In this document: in pieces, positions 23,474-31,142 of the stretch
Position numbering within the stretch: the stretch's first letter is position 1
Layout: the number at the start of each line of letters is the position of its first letter
Assembly: GCF_900110835.1 (NCBI RefSeq)
Contig: NZ_FOJG01000001.1
Location: 3,317,499 to 3,381,498 of the forward strand
Direction of reading: 5' to 3'
DNA from: Chitinophaga arvensicola
Lineage (GTDB): Bacteria > Bacteroidota > Bacteroidia > Chitinophagales > Chitinophagaceae
DNA: 64,000 nucleotides
Notes under the pieces: generated by a model
What the model saw: the letters and a program-made list of their open reading frames with translations, nothing else
The model's database searches: none
What the model was told of the DNA's origin: nothing
Translations under genes and position numbers: made by a program

Positions 23474-24217
23474 ATGCATCCTGATAAGTTGGCGTTTGGC
23501 AGTTATTCAAAAGGGTTTATAACCAATGTTCCGGCTGATCTTAACAGCCCGGAAGCAAAGCACTTTAAAAATACAATCCGCCGGTTTGCGGAAGAGGCGA
23601 CCTATATCTATTCTTTCAAAGAAAATAAAATGCTTTATGCCGATGGCTGGGAACCGTTACTCGGCTACGAAGATCATGAAGTGAGTATGCTTACGCTGGT
23701 GAGCATCACTGCCCCGGAATTTGCACCCTTCTCCAATGAACTGAATGATAAAGCCCTGATGTTTTTACATAGTAAGCACATTGAGGAAGAGCACCAGTAT
23801 AGCTTCACCATCGAACTGAAAAAGCTGCATAAGAATGGTACCCCGGTACCCCTAATCTGGAAAGTGGGCGTATTTGCCACCGAAGGCGGGAAGGTGACCT
23901 GTATCATCGGCCATGCACAAAGGAATGAAAGTATCAAGTTCGGCAGCGTGATGCGCTACGCGGCTTACGGACCCGAGAAATCCGAATTTGAAGAAGAGCT
24001 GAACAAACAGTTGTTCCGCTACTATGCCATTTCAGAAAAAGAAAAAGATGCCCTTTGTATGGTGGCAGAAGGTTACTCCTTCAAGGAAATTGCTGCTGCC
24101 TTTGGGGTGTCACAATCGGCTATTGAAAAAAGGATTTTACCATTGTACAAACGTTTCGGTGTAAAAAGCCTGACGCACCTGATCAGCTTTGCAACTGCAA
24201 ACCATATCCTGCCTTAG
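23474..24217 (+). CDS. LuxR-type HTH regulator with PAS-like sensor
   Basis: From ATG 23474 the protein has 247 aa (an upstream in-frame ATG at 23387 adds 29 residues without domain character). The N-terminal part has a PAS pattern (IYSFKENKMLYADGWEPLLGYEDHEVSMLTLVSI ... IELKKLHKNGTPVPLIWKVGVF), and the C-terminal 65 residues are a LuxR HTH (ISEKEKDALCMVAEGYSFKEIAAAFGVSQSAIEKRILPLYKRFGVKSLTHLI). This looks like a one-component regulator with an unknown ligand. Its 3' end overlaps the convergent ATPase gene by 35 bases. Confidence 0.85.
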   Translation: MHPDKLAFGSYSKGFITNVPADLNSPEAKHFKNTIRRFAEEATYIYSFKENKMLYADGWEPLLGYEDHEVSMLTLVSITAPEFAPFSNELNDKALMFLHSKHIEEEHQYSFTIELKKLHKNGTPVPLIWKVGVFATEGGKVTCIIGHAQRNESIKFGSVMRYAAYGPEKSEFEEELNKQLFRYYAISEKEKDALCMVAEGYSFKEIAAAFGVSQSAIEKRILPLYKRFGVKSLTHLISFATANHILP

Positions 24218-25268
24218 CAGGTTTGGGCGCAAATCGCTGCAGGTTCAGAGATAGCATTTTTTCTTTTTCCACACCTATACTGTACAGCATTTCCTGCCAC
24301 TTTGCCGATAGTTTACGGTCTTCGTCATCATTACCCAATACCCAGATCACATTGGTATCTTTCAGCGCCGTTCTGTTAATATCATGGCTGGAAGACCCAT
24401 CTACAAAGCTGAGAAAGCGATCTGGCGTTATCAGGTCTTCTTTAATGGGATCGCCGGGATTAATATCGTCGATCACCAGGATGGAAGCCTTGCGCCAGGT
24501 CCATAACACCCCGGCATTGGTATCGTCGTCCTGTTCAAAAAACATGCAGTAAAGCTTCATGGCCGAGGTGTATACAGCAGAGTAATGCCGGATCGACAAC
24601 TCCGTGGCAATGGCTACGCTCAGACTGGTTTTACCACTGCTTTTCGGACCAAAGAGAAACAGGTGCATACCCATGCTGTTATTATCAAGGAAGCGCCGCA
24701 CCAGTTCTATATCGCTACTGTCTATTTGTTCTGTATTCCACTGACTGAGCCGGAACTGAAACGGGTATCCCGGTGTTTGCAGGTACATTTTTGTGAGATA
24801 CCAATAATAGGAAGGATACAGGATCAGCAGGCCGGTGATCATTACTATCTCTTCCGCTAGCAGGGTAGGTGCGCATAGCAGGGAGCAGAAAAAAGCGCCC
24901 AGCCAGAAAAACAAGAGATCTGTTATGGTATCAAAAGCCACATTGCCCCATGCAGGCTGAAATACATAAGACTTCATGCCGCCTTTTTTACCAAACGTCA
25001 GCGGGCCGAGAAAATTGATAGTTTCAAATACCAGCCATATAGCACTGATGATCCAGGCTGCGTTTAAGGCCGCACGCGTTTCCTCCATATGCGGCTTCAG
25101 GAGCAGATAAGTGATGAAAGCCGGAATAAAACCCAGCGAGAAATGACCAAACTGATTGGCCAGCCAGGTATAGGTGAGTGTAACACCCCGGTAAGAATCC
25201 TTACCACCAAGATCGGCTTTTAGCTGTCGGAACATATTTCCTCGGGTAATAGTTTTCTTCATGAGCAT
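24183..25268 (-). CDS. Membrane-anchored P-loop ATPase, unusual architecture
   Basis: From ATG 25268 the protein has 361 aa. The first 165 residues contain four or five hydrophobic helices (about 44-57, 69-86, 112-132, 140-158). The cytoplasmic C-terminal half is a P-loop domain: Walker A GPKSSGKTS (207-215), Walker B ILVIDDINPG with D267/D268, and sensor-1-like NVIWVLGNDDEDRKL. The central layout recalls DnaC/IstB-like AAA+ proteins, yet fused to a membrane domain. No nuclease, protease or substrate domain is present. I do not recognise a described family. It overlaps the LuxR-type gene tail to tail. Confidence 0.75.
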   Translation of the reverse strand: MLMKKTITRGNMFRQLKADLGGKDSYRGVTLTYTWLANQFGHFSLGFIPAFITYLLLKPHMEETRAALNAAWIISAIWLVFETINFLGPLTFGKKGGMKSYVFQPAWGNVAFDTITDLLFFWLGAFFCSLLCAPTLLAEEIVMITGLLILYPSYYWYLTKMYLQTPGYPFQFRLSQWNTEQIDSSDIELVRRFLDNNSMGMHLFLFGPKSSGKTSLSVAIATELSIRHYSAVYTSAMKLYCMFFEQDDDTNAGVLWTWRKASILVIDDINPGDPIKEDLITPDRFLSFVDGSSSHDINRTALKDTNVIWVLGNDDEDRKLSAKWQEMLYSIGVEKEKMLSLNLQRFAPKPAKAGYGLQLQS

Positions 25269-25363
25269 TGCGGGATAGGAGATGCAAAATCGGAGATAAA
25301 TATAGTAAATCCCACAAAAATGGGCGTTCAATATATAAATGATGGGGATCTTATCAGAAACTC

Positions 25364-25407
25364 AAAGAAGCGGGGGCTGTTTCTTATGAAACAGCCCCCG
25401 CTTCTTT
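25364..25407 (-). terminator. Strong hairpin terminator after the ThuA-like gene
   Basis: Two perfect 20-bp arms, AAAGAAGCGGGGGCTGTTTC and its complement, flank TTAT. It lies 14 bases beyond the stop of the minus-strand ThuA-like gene. Both ends are A/T-rich, so it may work in both directions. Confidence 0.7.
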
Positions 25408-25420
25408 TACATGGAGTGGA

Positions 25421-26116
25421 TCAGTTTTTACCAATCGTCCATTTCACGGCGGCATCAAAGAGTTGTATACCCGTTGGCGTTAGTAAAGGGAAAGTGGTAT
25501 TATCCAGGAAGAACATAACCCTCCTGGCAGGTGCAATGAAATCATAGTCCATGGTGGCTCCTTTTTCATAGCCATAAATCACCGCTTTATCCGGCTGGCC
25601 CGGCATTGTAGCAATAATAGCGGCGCCCAGCCCAGGTTTGCCCCAGCCCATCGGTTGATCTTTATGATAGGCAACGGCCATTCCTGCCGGAACGCCGCCG
25701 GACAAAGGATGTGGTGCGTTTACCATCCAAAGGTAGTGCTCTTTTTCTACCTCGCCGAAGTCTACGCCTTTATACCTTCCGGTAAAGCGCATGTCGTCCT
25801 GGATATCATTTTCCCACATCATCACTGGCACTTTTACATCGGCATATTTGCCTGCAAACCGCTGTGAGCTGACGGTGGAAGAAATGAGTACCATATCAAA
25901 ACCTTCTGCACGGGAAGGGGAATCGCTTTCATCAGCAAAGGTAACGGCGTATCCGAGCGAGTCCAGGCGATGTTTTACCAGTTCATCTACCTGCCTGTCT
26001 TTATATTCCAGTCGCAATATATACAGGATCTTACCGCCATTATTACGCTTTGTTTGTGCTACGGCCGATGTAATGATGACCAGCATCAGGAAAAGCTGGC
26101 AAGTTATCTTCTTCAT
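25421..26116 (-). CDS. Secreted ThuA-like (glutamine-amidotransferase-fold) protein
   Basis: A 231-aa protein with signal peptide (MKKITCQLFLMLVIITSAVAQ). The mature part is an alpha/beta Rossmann-like domain: GKILYILRL, LDSLGYAVTFADES, GFDMVLISSTVSS, VPVMMWENDIQDDMRFTG, then the NAPHPLSGG segment typical of ThuA-like proteins and ARRVMFFLDNTTFPLLTPTG at the end. A catalytic Cys is not visible. The gene starts 20 bases after a TonB-dependent receptor gene and so belongs to its operon; a role in handling the imported ligand is inference. Confidence 0.7.
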   Translation of the reverse strand: MKKITCQLFLMLVIITSAVAQTKRNNGGKILYILRLEYKDRQVDELVKHRLDSLGYAVTFADESDSPSRAEGFDMVLISSTVSSQRFAGKYADVKVPVMMWENDIQDDMRFTGRYKGVDFGEVEKEHYLWMVNAPHPLSGGVPAGMAVAYHKDQPMGWGKPGLGAAIIATMPGQPDKAVIYGYEKGATMDYDFIAPARRVMFFLDNTTFPLLTPTGIQLFDAAVKWTIGKN

Positions 26117-26136
26117 ACCTTTTAATTTTTATCCGG

Positions 26137-28638
26137 TTAAAAAACATAAGAAACAGAGGTCAGCCAATTCCGGGGCGCTCCCGGATACAGGCGGGAGTTG
26201 TCATATCCGCCAACCCAATGCGTTTTATTGGTGATATTGTTGAAATTGGCCTGTAACAGGAATTTATTGACGCGGTAATACAATGCGGCATTCACCAGCA
26301 GGTAACCCGGCCCTTTTGACGGAAGGATATTATTGGTACCCTGGAAGCCAAAGGTGCGGTCGCCCACATAGTAAGTACCGGCGCCGATACCGAAACCTTT
26401 CAGCGGGCCATGTGTAAATTCATATTTACTCCAGATACTTCCCTGGTGTTTGGGTGCATTTGGTTTTTGCTGGTGGTTGTAAAGACTATCAGTCATACCC
26501 TGCGCTCCTTCCAGCGTGGCATTATTGTAAGCATAGGTGACAATCAGGGTAAGATTGGGCAGAATACTACCTACTACATCCAGCTCCACACCTTTTGCCT
26601 TTTCTTTGCCTATCTGTACCAGCAGGTCCGGATTATCGGGATCCATGGCGTTGTACAGGGTATTGCGCTGTTCGATGCTGTACACCGACATGGTGGCACT
26701 CAGTCTTTTCTGGAACCATTCCGTTTTCAGTCCTGCTTCCAGCAAAGTACTCCGCAACGGATCAAACGGGCCGCCGCTCACTTTATTCTGACTGGAGGCA
26801 GATTGTGGATTATAGCCGGTAGCATAGGTGGCGTAGGCGTTGATGTGGCTGGTGAGCTCATAAGTGGCGCCAATGCGTGGCAACACCGACTGCTGCGTTA
26901 CTTTCGTCACAGCCGGGGTAGCATATCCGGGGTTGTCGATGTAGTAGTTGTAACGCAGTCCCATCAATATTTTCAGACGGTTAAACGTGATCTGGTCCTG
27001 CGCATAAACACTGTGCTGCTCGGAGAAATAGGGCACCACCACATCGGTATTGTTATCCTGGTAGATGTAGCTATTGGTGTTCAGTAGCCGGTGCTGGTTG
27101 GCAGTCAGGTCGTAAGAGGTGACATTCGGTTTGGGGATCATCTTGCCTTTGTATTCGTAAAACTCATATTTGGCAGAATCTTTTGCCACATACTTAGCCG
27201 TTACGGTACCATCTTTCAGCCGGTAGCCCGCTGCATCCGACTGAGAAGAGCCCACCGGAATTTTGCTGTCGTTGTAATCGTAACCCACCAGTAAGGTATG
27301 TGCCAGCGGCCCGGTTTTAACATCTACATTCAGGTAAGCGGTAAAGCTGTTGCTGAATTGCTCGTTGTGGCGCATAGAGGCCCTTCTCAGCGCCAGCTCC
27401 TGGATCTGTTTCCCCTGTTTATCTACCGCAAAGGCAGTACTGCGGTGTTCCAGCAGATCCTGGCGGTAACCGGTACGCAGGAAAGAGGTGTTAAAGGTAA
27501 CATGACTGCTCAGTTGATGACTCATGGAAGCGGTGACGAGGTAAGTTTTTTCTTTCAGAAAATCATTGACATCCGCCACATTGAGAGAGATGGGTGTAGA
27601 ATAGAGATCGCTGGAGCCAAAGATAGACTGGCCCCTGTCGAGGCGGCTGTCAGATTTGTTGTATACCACATCCAGGTTGATCCTCGTTTTTTCCGAAGGC
27701 AGATAAGAAATAGAAGGAGCGATAACAATATTTTTATCAAACAGCAGGTCCCGGAAGGAATTGGCGTTTTCGTATCCCAGATTCAGCCGGTATAATACCG
27801 TTTTATCTTTGTTCAATGGACCGGTAAAATCGGTATTCAGGCGCATGGTGCTCCAGCTGCCGATTTGCAGGTTCACTGATTTCCGGTCTTCTTCCAATGG
27901 TTTCTTGGTCACTTTATTGATGGTGCCACCTGGATTCGCATTCCCATAGAGGGCTGCTGCCGGCCCTTTAATAATTTCCACCCGTTCGAGGTAATTGAGC
28001 AAACTTTGTCGCCAGAAGCCATTAAAGGTGCGCAGTCCATTAAACAGCTGCGTAGAACTATTACTACCGACGCCGCCCTGGTTGCGGAATCCCCGGATGG
28101 TGACATCGTCATAGAAGGTATGCTGATTCACCCCACTCACGTTTTTTACAATGTCAGTCATCCTTACCGCTCCCTGATCCTGCATCACCTCTTTGGTAAC
28201 ATATTGTATCGACTGCGGAATATCTTTGATGTCGGTAGCGGTTTTGGTGCCGGCAAAGGTCACGGAGTTTTTGTAGCCCTTTTCTTTTCTGCCTGTTACC
28301 TCTACTCCCTGTAATTCTTTGGACACCGCCAGCAGTATAATGTTCCTGACACTGGTTGCTGTGGCGGCAGGATCCAATGTGATCCTGTCTGCAAAAGTTT
28401 CAAATCCCACATGTGAGAAAACGATGGTGTACTCACCTTTTCTCACATCGGAGAAATGATAATTTCCGCTGGAATCACTGAATGTATTCTGTTTGCCAAG
28501 CCGGATACTCACCCTGCTTAACGGATTGTTTTTTTCATCTGTAATGGTTCCGCTGATCATTACCTGCGCAAAGGCATGAATAGTGAATAAGCATATCACA
28601 ACAAGGCATAAGGCCGCCTTTCTCCAAATGGATATCAT
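26137..28638 (-). CDS. TonB-dependent siderophore-type receptor
   Basis: An 833-aa outer-membrane receptor. Order: signal peptide (to AFAQ), CarboxypepD_reg domain (ISGTITDEKNNPLSRVSIRLGKQNTFSDSSGNYHFSD, about 25-105), plug with DIPQSIQYVTKEVMQDQGAVRMTDIVKNVSGV and VEIIKGPAAALYGNANPGGTIN, which match ferrichrome/pyoverdine-type receptors, then a barrel ending in SYVF with terminal Phe. No STN signalling domain and no linked sigma factor. It should import an iron chelate with TonB-ExbBD energy. A ThuA-like gene follows in the operon; a leader of over 100 bases precedes it. Confidence 0.92.
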   Translation of the reverse strand: MISIWRKAALCLVVICLFTIHAFAQVMISGTITDEKNNPLSRVSIRLGKQNTFSDSSGNYHFSDVRKGEYTIVFSHVGFETFADRITLDPAATATSVRNIILLAVSKELQGVEVTGRKEKGYKNSVTFAGTKTATDIKDIPQSIQYVTKEVMQDQGAVRMTDIVKNVSGVNQHTFYDDVTIRGFRNQGGVGSNSSTQLFNGLRTFNGFWRQSLLNYLERVEIIKGPAAALYGNANPGGTINKVTKKPLEEDRKSVNLQIGSWSTMRLNTDFTGPLNKDKTVLYRLNLGYENANSFRDLLFDKNIVIAPSISYLPSEKTRINLDVVYNKSDSRLDRGQSIFGSSDLYSTPISLNVADVNDFLKEKTYLVTASMSHQLSSHVTFNTSFLRTGYRQDLLEHRSTAFAVDKQGKQIQELALRRASMRHNEQFSNSFTAYLNVDVKTGPLAHTLLVGYDYNDSKIPVGSSQSDAAGYRLKDGTVTAKYVAKDSAKYEFYEYKGKMIPKPNVTSYDLTANQHRLLNTNSYIYQDNNTDVVVPYFSEQHSVYAQDQITFNRLKILMGLRYNYYIDNPGYATPAVTKVTQQSVLPRIGATYELTSHINAYATYATGYNPQSASSQNKVSGGPFDPLRSTLLEAGLKTEWFQKRLSATMSVYSIEQRNTLYNAMDPDNPDLLVQIGKEKAKGVELDVVGSILPNLTLIVTYAYNNATLEGAQGMTDSLYNHQQKPNAPKHQGSIWSKYEFTHGPLKGFGIGAGTYYVGDRTFGFQGTNNILPSKGPGYLLVNAALYYRVNKFLLQANFNNITNKTHWVGGYDNSRLYPGAPRNWLTSVSYVF

Positions 28639-28759
28639 CTGTCGTTGATTTAAAATAAGTATTAAAGTGGCATCTGGATAGCTTCCGGGGTATCACAAAC
28701 TGGCAGGATGTTGTATGCAGGCTATAGATGGCTATATCATGCCGGTATAATAGCAGGCG

Positions 28760-28767
28760 CAAAACTA
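28760..28767 (-). promoter_or_regulatory. -7 element (TAGTTTTG) of the TonB receptor operon
   Basis: Exact TAnnTTTG on the minus strand, 121 bases upstream of the start codon, implying a long untranslated leader. Confidence 0.4.
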
Positions 28768-28888
28768 CGCTATCACCAGGCGAATCATTTATGAAATCGG
28801 GAAAAATTTGAGCAGCTGTTTGCTTTTTTGTAAAGCCTTATTGGTATTGGGTTTTGACGGACTACAGAACTTGAACAGAATTGACTTT

Positions 28889-28896
28889 TACATTTG
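28889..28896 (+). promoter_or_regulatory. -7 element (TACATTTG) of the RND efflux operon
   Basis: Exact TAnnTTTG, 65 bases upstream of the TolC-like start codon. Confidence 0.45.
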
Positions 28897-28961
28897 TTGC
28901 AGTAAATATAACCTGCAATTGTTAAATAAATCCTTCAGCAGCAATCATAAAAACGGACGCG

Positions 28962-30203
28962 ATGAAACAGACAAATATCTTCATACTGTTACTTTTCTTT
29001 TCCGTGCAGGTGTTCGCCCAGGAAAGAAATCTCAGTTATTACCTGGAACAGGGCAAACAGAACAGTCCACTGCTGAAGGATTATCAAAACCAGCTGCTGG
29101 CAGCTAAGATAGACAGCCAGCGCCTGAGGGCCGCTTATGGTACACAGGTAAACGGTGTCAGCAACAATACCTACGCACCACTGATCCATGGAATCGGTTA
29201 TGATAACGCTATTACAAACGGCGGACAGGTAAGTGCACTGGTAACAGCTACCAAAGAACTGAATGGCAGAAAATGGCTCGGCAACCAATTGCAGGGTATT
29301 CATATCCAGAACCAGGGCACGGCTAATACAGCGAAGATTTCTGAACAGGAACTGAAAAAGAATATCTCGGCACAATATATTACCGCATATGGCGACTGGG
29401 CACAGTACAGCTTTAACACCGAAGTACTTTCGTTATTGAAAGAAGAAGAAATGATACTGAAGAAGCTGACGCAGACAGGAACCTATAAGCAAGTCGATTA
29501 CCTCACCTTTCTCGTTACCATGCAACGGCAGGAACTACTGGCAGGGCAGATCCTGGCACAATACCAGCTCGACTTTGCACAACTCAATTATTTGTCGGGT
29601 ATTGCTGACACCAGTTTTAGCCCGATAGCAGATCCGGCACCGGTGATGGAACACCTGCCTTCACTGGAGAATACCGTGTTTTATCAGCAATTTCAGATAG
29701 ACAGCTTACAATTAAAGAACACCGATGCCGGGATCAATCTGGCGTACCGACCCAAAATAAATCTCTATACAGATGGGGGTTTTAATTCCACCCTGGCAGT
29801 AGACCCCTATAAAAACTGGGGTATCAGTGCAGGCCTTAGCCTGGTGATACCCATCTATGATGGCCGGCAACGTAAAATGCAGCATGATGAAGTAGCCATT
29901 TCTGAAGATACCCGGAAGAATTACCAGGATTTCTTCTCCCGGCAATATCATCAGCAGATCCGGCAACTGCTGCAACAGCTGCAATCGGCGCAACAGCTGA
30001 TTGAGCGGGCAGGCAAACAACTTACTTACGCAGAAGGACTGATGCAGGCCAATAAACAACTGCTGGTAAAGGGAGACGTGAGGATTGCTGATTATGTGAT
30101 CGCCATCAATAACTACCTGGATGCAAAGAATATTATTACACAGAATATCATAAATAAATATCAGCTGATTAACCAGGTTAATTACTGGAACAGTGTTAAT
30201 TGA
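28962..30203 (+). CDS. TolC-family outer-membrane efflux protein
   Basis: A 413-aa protein with signal peptide (FILLLFFSVQVFAQ), long helices and repeated layout typical of TolC/OprM: an N-terminal half with LLKDYQNQLLAAKIDSQRLRAAYG and a second half with INLAYRPKINLYTDGGFNS ... GISAGLSLVIPIYDGRQRKMQHDEV, the canonical beta-strand and helix boundary. It forms the outer-membrane channel of the RND pump encoded next; the adaptor gene starts 6 bases after its stop. It is somewhat shorter than the usual 450-490 aa. Confidence 0.9.
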   Translation: MKQTNIFILLLFFSVQVFAQERNLSYYLEQGKQNSPLLKDYQNQLLAAKIDSQRLRAAYGTQVNGVSNNTYAPLIHGIGYDNAITNGGQVSALVTATKELNGRKWLGNQLQGIHIQNQGTANTAKISEQELKKNISAQYITAYGDWAQYSFNTEVLSLLKEEEMILKKLTQTGTYKQVDYLTFLVTMQRQELLAGQILAQYQLDFAQLNYLSGIADTSFSPIADPAPVMEHLPSLENTVFYQQFQIDSLQLKNTDAGINLAYRPKINLYTDGGFNSTLAVDPYKNWGISAGLSLVIPIYDGRQRKMQHDEVAISEDTRKNYQDFFSRQYHQQIRQLLQQLQSAQQLIERAGKQLTYAEGLMQANKQLLVKGDVRIADYVIAINNYLDAKNIITQNIINKYQLINQVNYWNSVN

Positions 30204-30209
30204 TAAGCC

Positions 30210-31142
30210 ATGAAATTACTGACATCGCTCTGCTCCTTACTGCTGACCGGCCTCGCTGCCTGTCAAAGCAACGCACCCTCGGCCTCAGAGAAGGATCCCT
30301 CCGCAACAGGAATTCCTGTAAGTATCGCCGCTCCTGAAACGGGACCGATGAGCGACTCCGTAGAACTCAATGCTACCGCTACCTTCCTGCTGAAAACATA
30401 TGTGAAAGCAGTAGCCAATGGCTATCTGCAGGCATCCGGTATAAAGACCGGGCAGCATGTAACCCGTGGACAGGTGCTGTTCACACTTAAAACAAAAGAA
30501 GCGGAGAACCTTGGTAATACCATCAACCGGCTGGATAGTTCTTTCCGCTTTACAGGCCTGATTACCATTAAAGCTCCCGGTAACGGCTATATTACACAGC
30601 TGGCCATCCAGGCCGGTAGCTATGTGCAGGACGGGGAACAACTGGCTACAATCTCAGACGACAACAGCTTCGCCTTTGTACTGAATATCCCTTACGAATA
30701 TACGCCGCTGATTGCTGCCAACCGGAAAGTGACCGTGTTACTGCCCGACGGGCAACAGCTGGATGGACACATGGAGGCGCCCCTGCCAACAGTGGATTCG
30801 GTATCACAAACCCAGAATTATGTGATCCGGGTAGCTACTACCCAACTCATTCCGGAGAACCTGATCGCCAAAGTGCGGCTCCTTAAAAGCAGGAGACCCA
30901 ATACTGTGTTTGTTCCCAAAGCGGCGGTGCTGTCGGATGAATCACAAAGTGAATACTGGATCATGAAAATGACAGATAGTAGCACCGCGGTGAAACAGGT
31001 TATTCAGAAAGGAATGGAAACCGGAAATAAAATAGAGGTGCTTTCTCCTCTGCTGACGGTAAAGGACAGGGTATTGGTATCTGGTAACTACGGGCTGCCT
31101 GATACCGCAACGGTGACGATTGTAAACAAACAGCCGATATGA
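30210..31142 (+). CDS. RND efflux periplasmic adaptor (HlyD/MFP family), lipoprotein
   Basis: A 310-aa adaptor with lipobox LLTGLAAC (Cys19 lipidated). Two lipoyl half-motifs are visible: NGYLQASGIKTGQHVTRGQVLFTL and TIKAPGNGYITQLAIQAGSYVQDGEQLATI, with only a very short linker between them, so the alpha-hairpin is almost absent. The beta-barrel and membrane-proximal parts follow (VPKAAVLSDESQSEYWIMKM). It bridges the pump and TolC-like channel. Its stop overlaps the pump ATG by four bases (ATGA). Confidence 0.9.
   Translation: MKLLTSLCSLLLTGLAACQSNAPSASEKDPSATGIPVSIAAPETGPMSDSVELNATATFLLKTYVKAVANGYLQASGIKTGQHVTRGQVLFTLKTKEAENLGNTINRLDSSFRFTGLITIKAPGNGYITQLAIQAGSYVQDGEQLATISDDNSFAFVLNIPYEYTPLIAANRKVTVLLPDGQQLDGHMEAPLPTVDSVSQTQNYVIRVATTQLIPENLIAKVRLLKSRRPNTVFVPKAAVLSDESQSEYWIMKMTDSSTAVKQVIQKGMETGNKIEVLSPLLTVKDRVLVSGNYGLPDTATVTIVNKQPI

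Larger units (their letters stand above)
28639..28961. other. Divergent intergenic region with two promoters
   Basis: Between the receptor gene and the efflux operon. It contains one -7 element on each strand (28760-28767 minus, 28889-28896 plus) and a leader of about 115 bases for the receptor. I found no riboswitch or Fur-like palindrome that I could defend. Confidence 0.5.

Noticed and set aside
26410..28314. Long plus-strand open frames over the TonB receptor
   Set aside because: They lie opposite a well-supported receptor gene and have no protein-like features.
28639..28961. Cobalamin or other riboswitch in the long leader of the TonB receptor
   Set aside because: Only a short GCCACT-like string is present; the conserved core blocks of a B12 riboswitch are missing.
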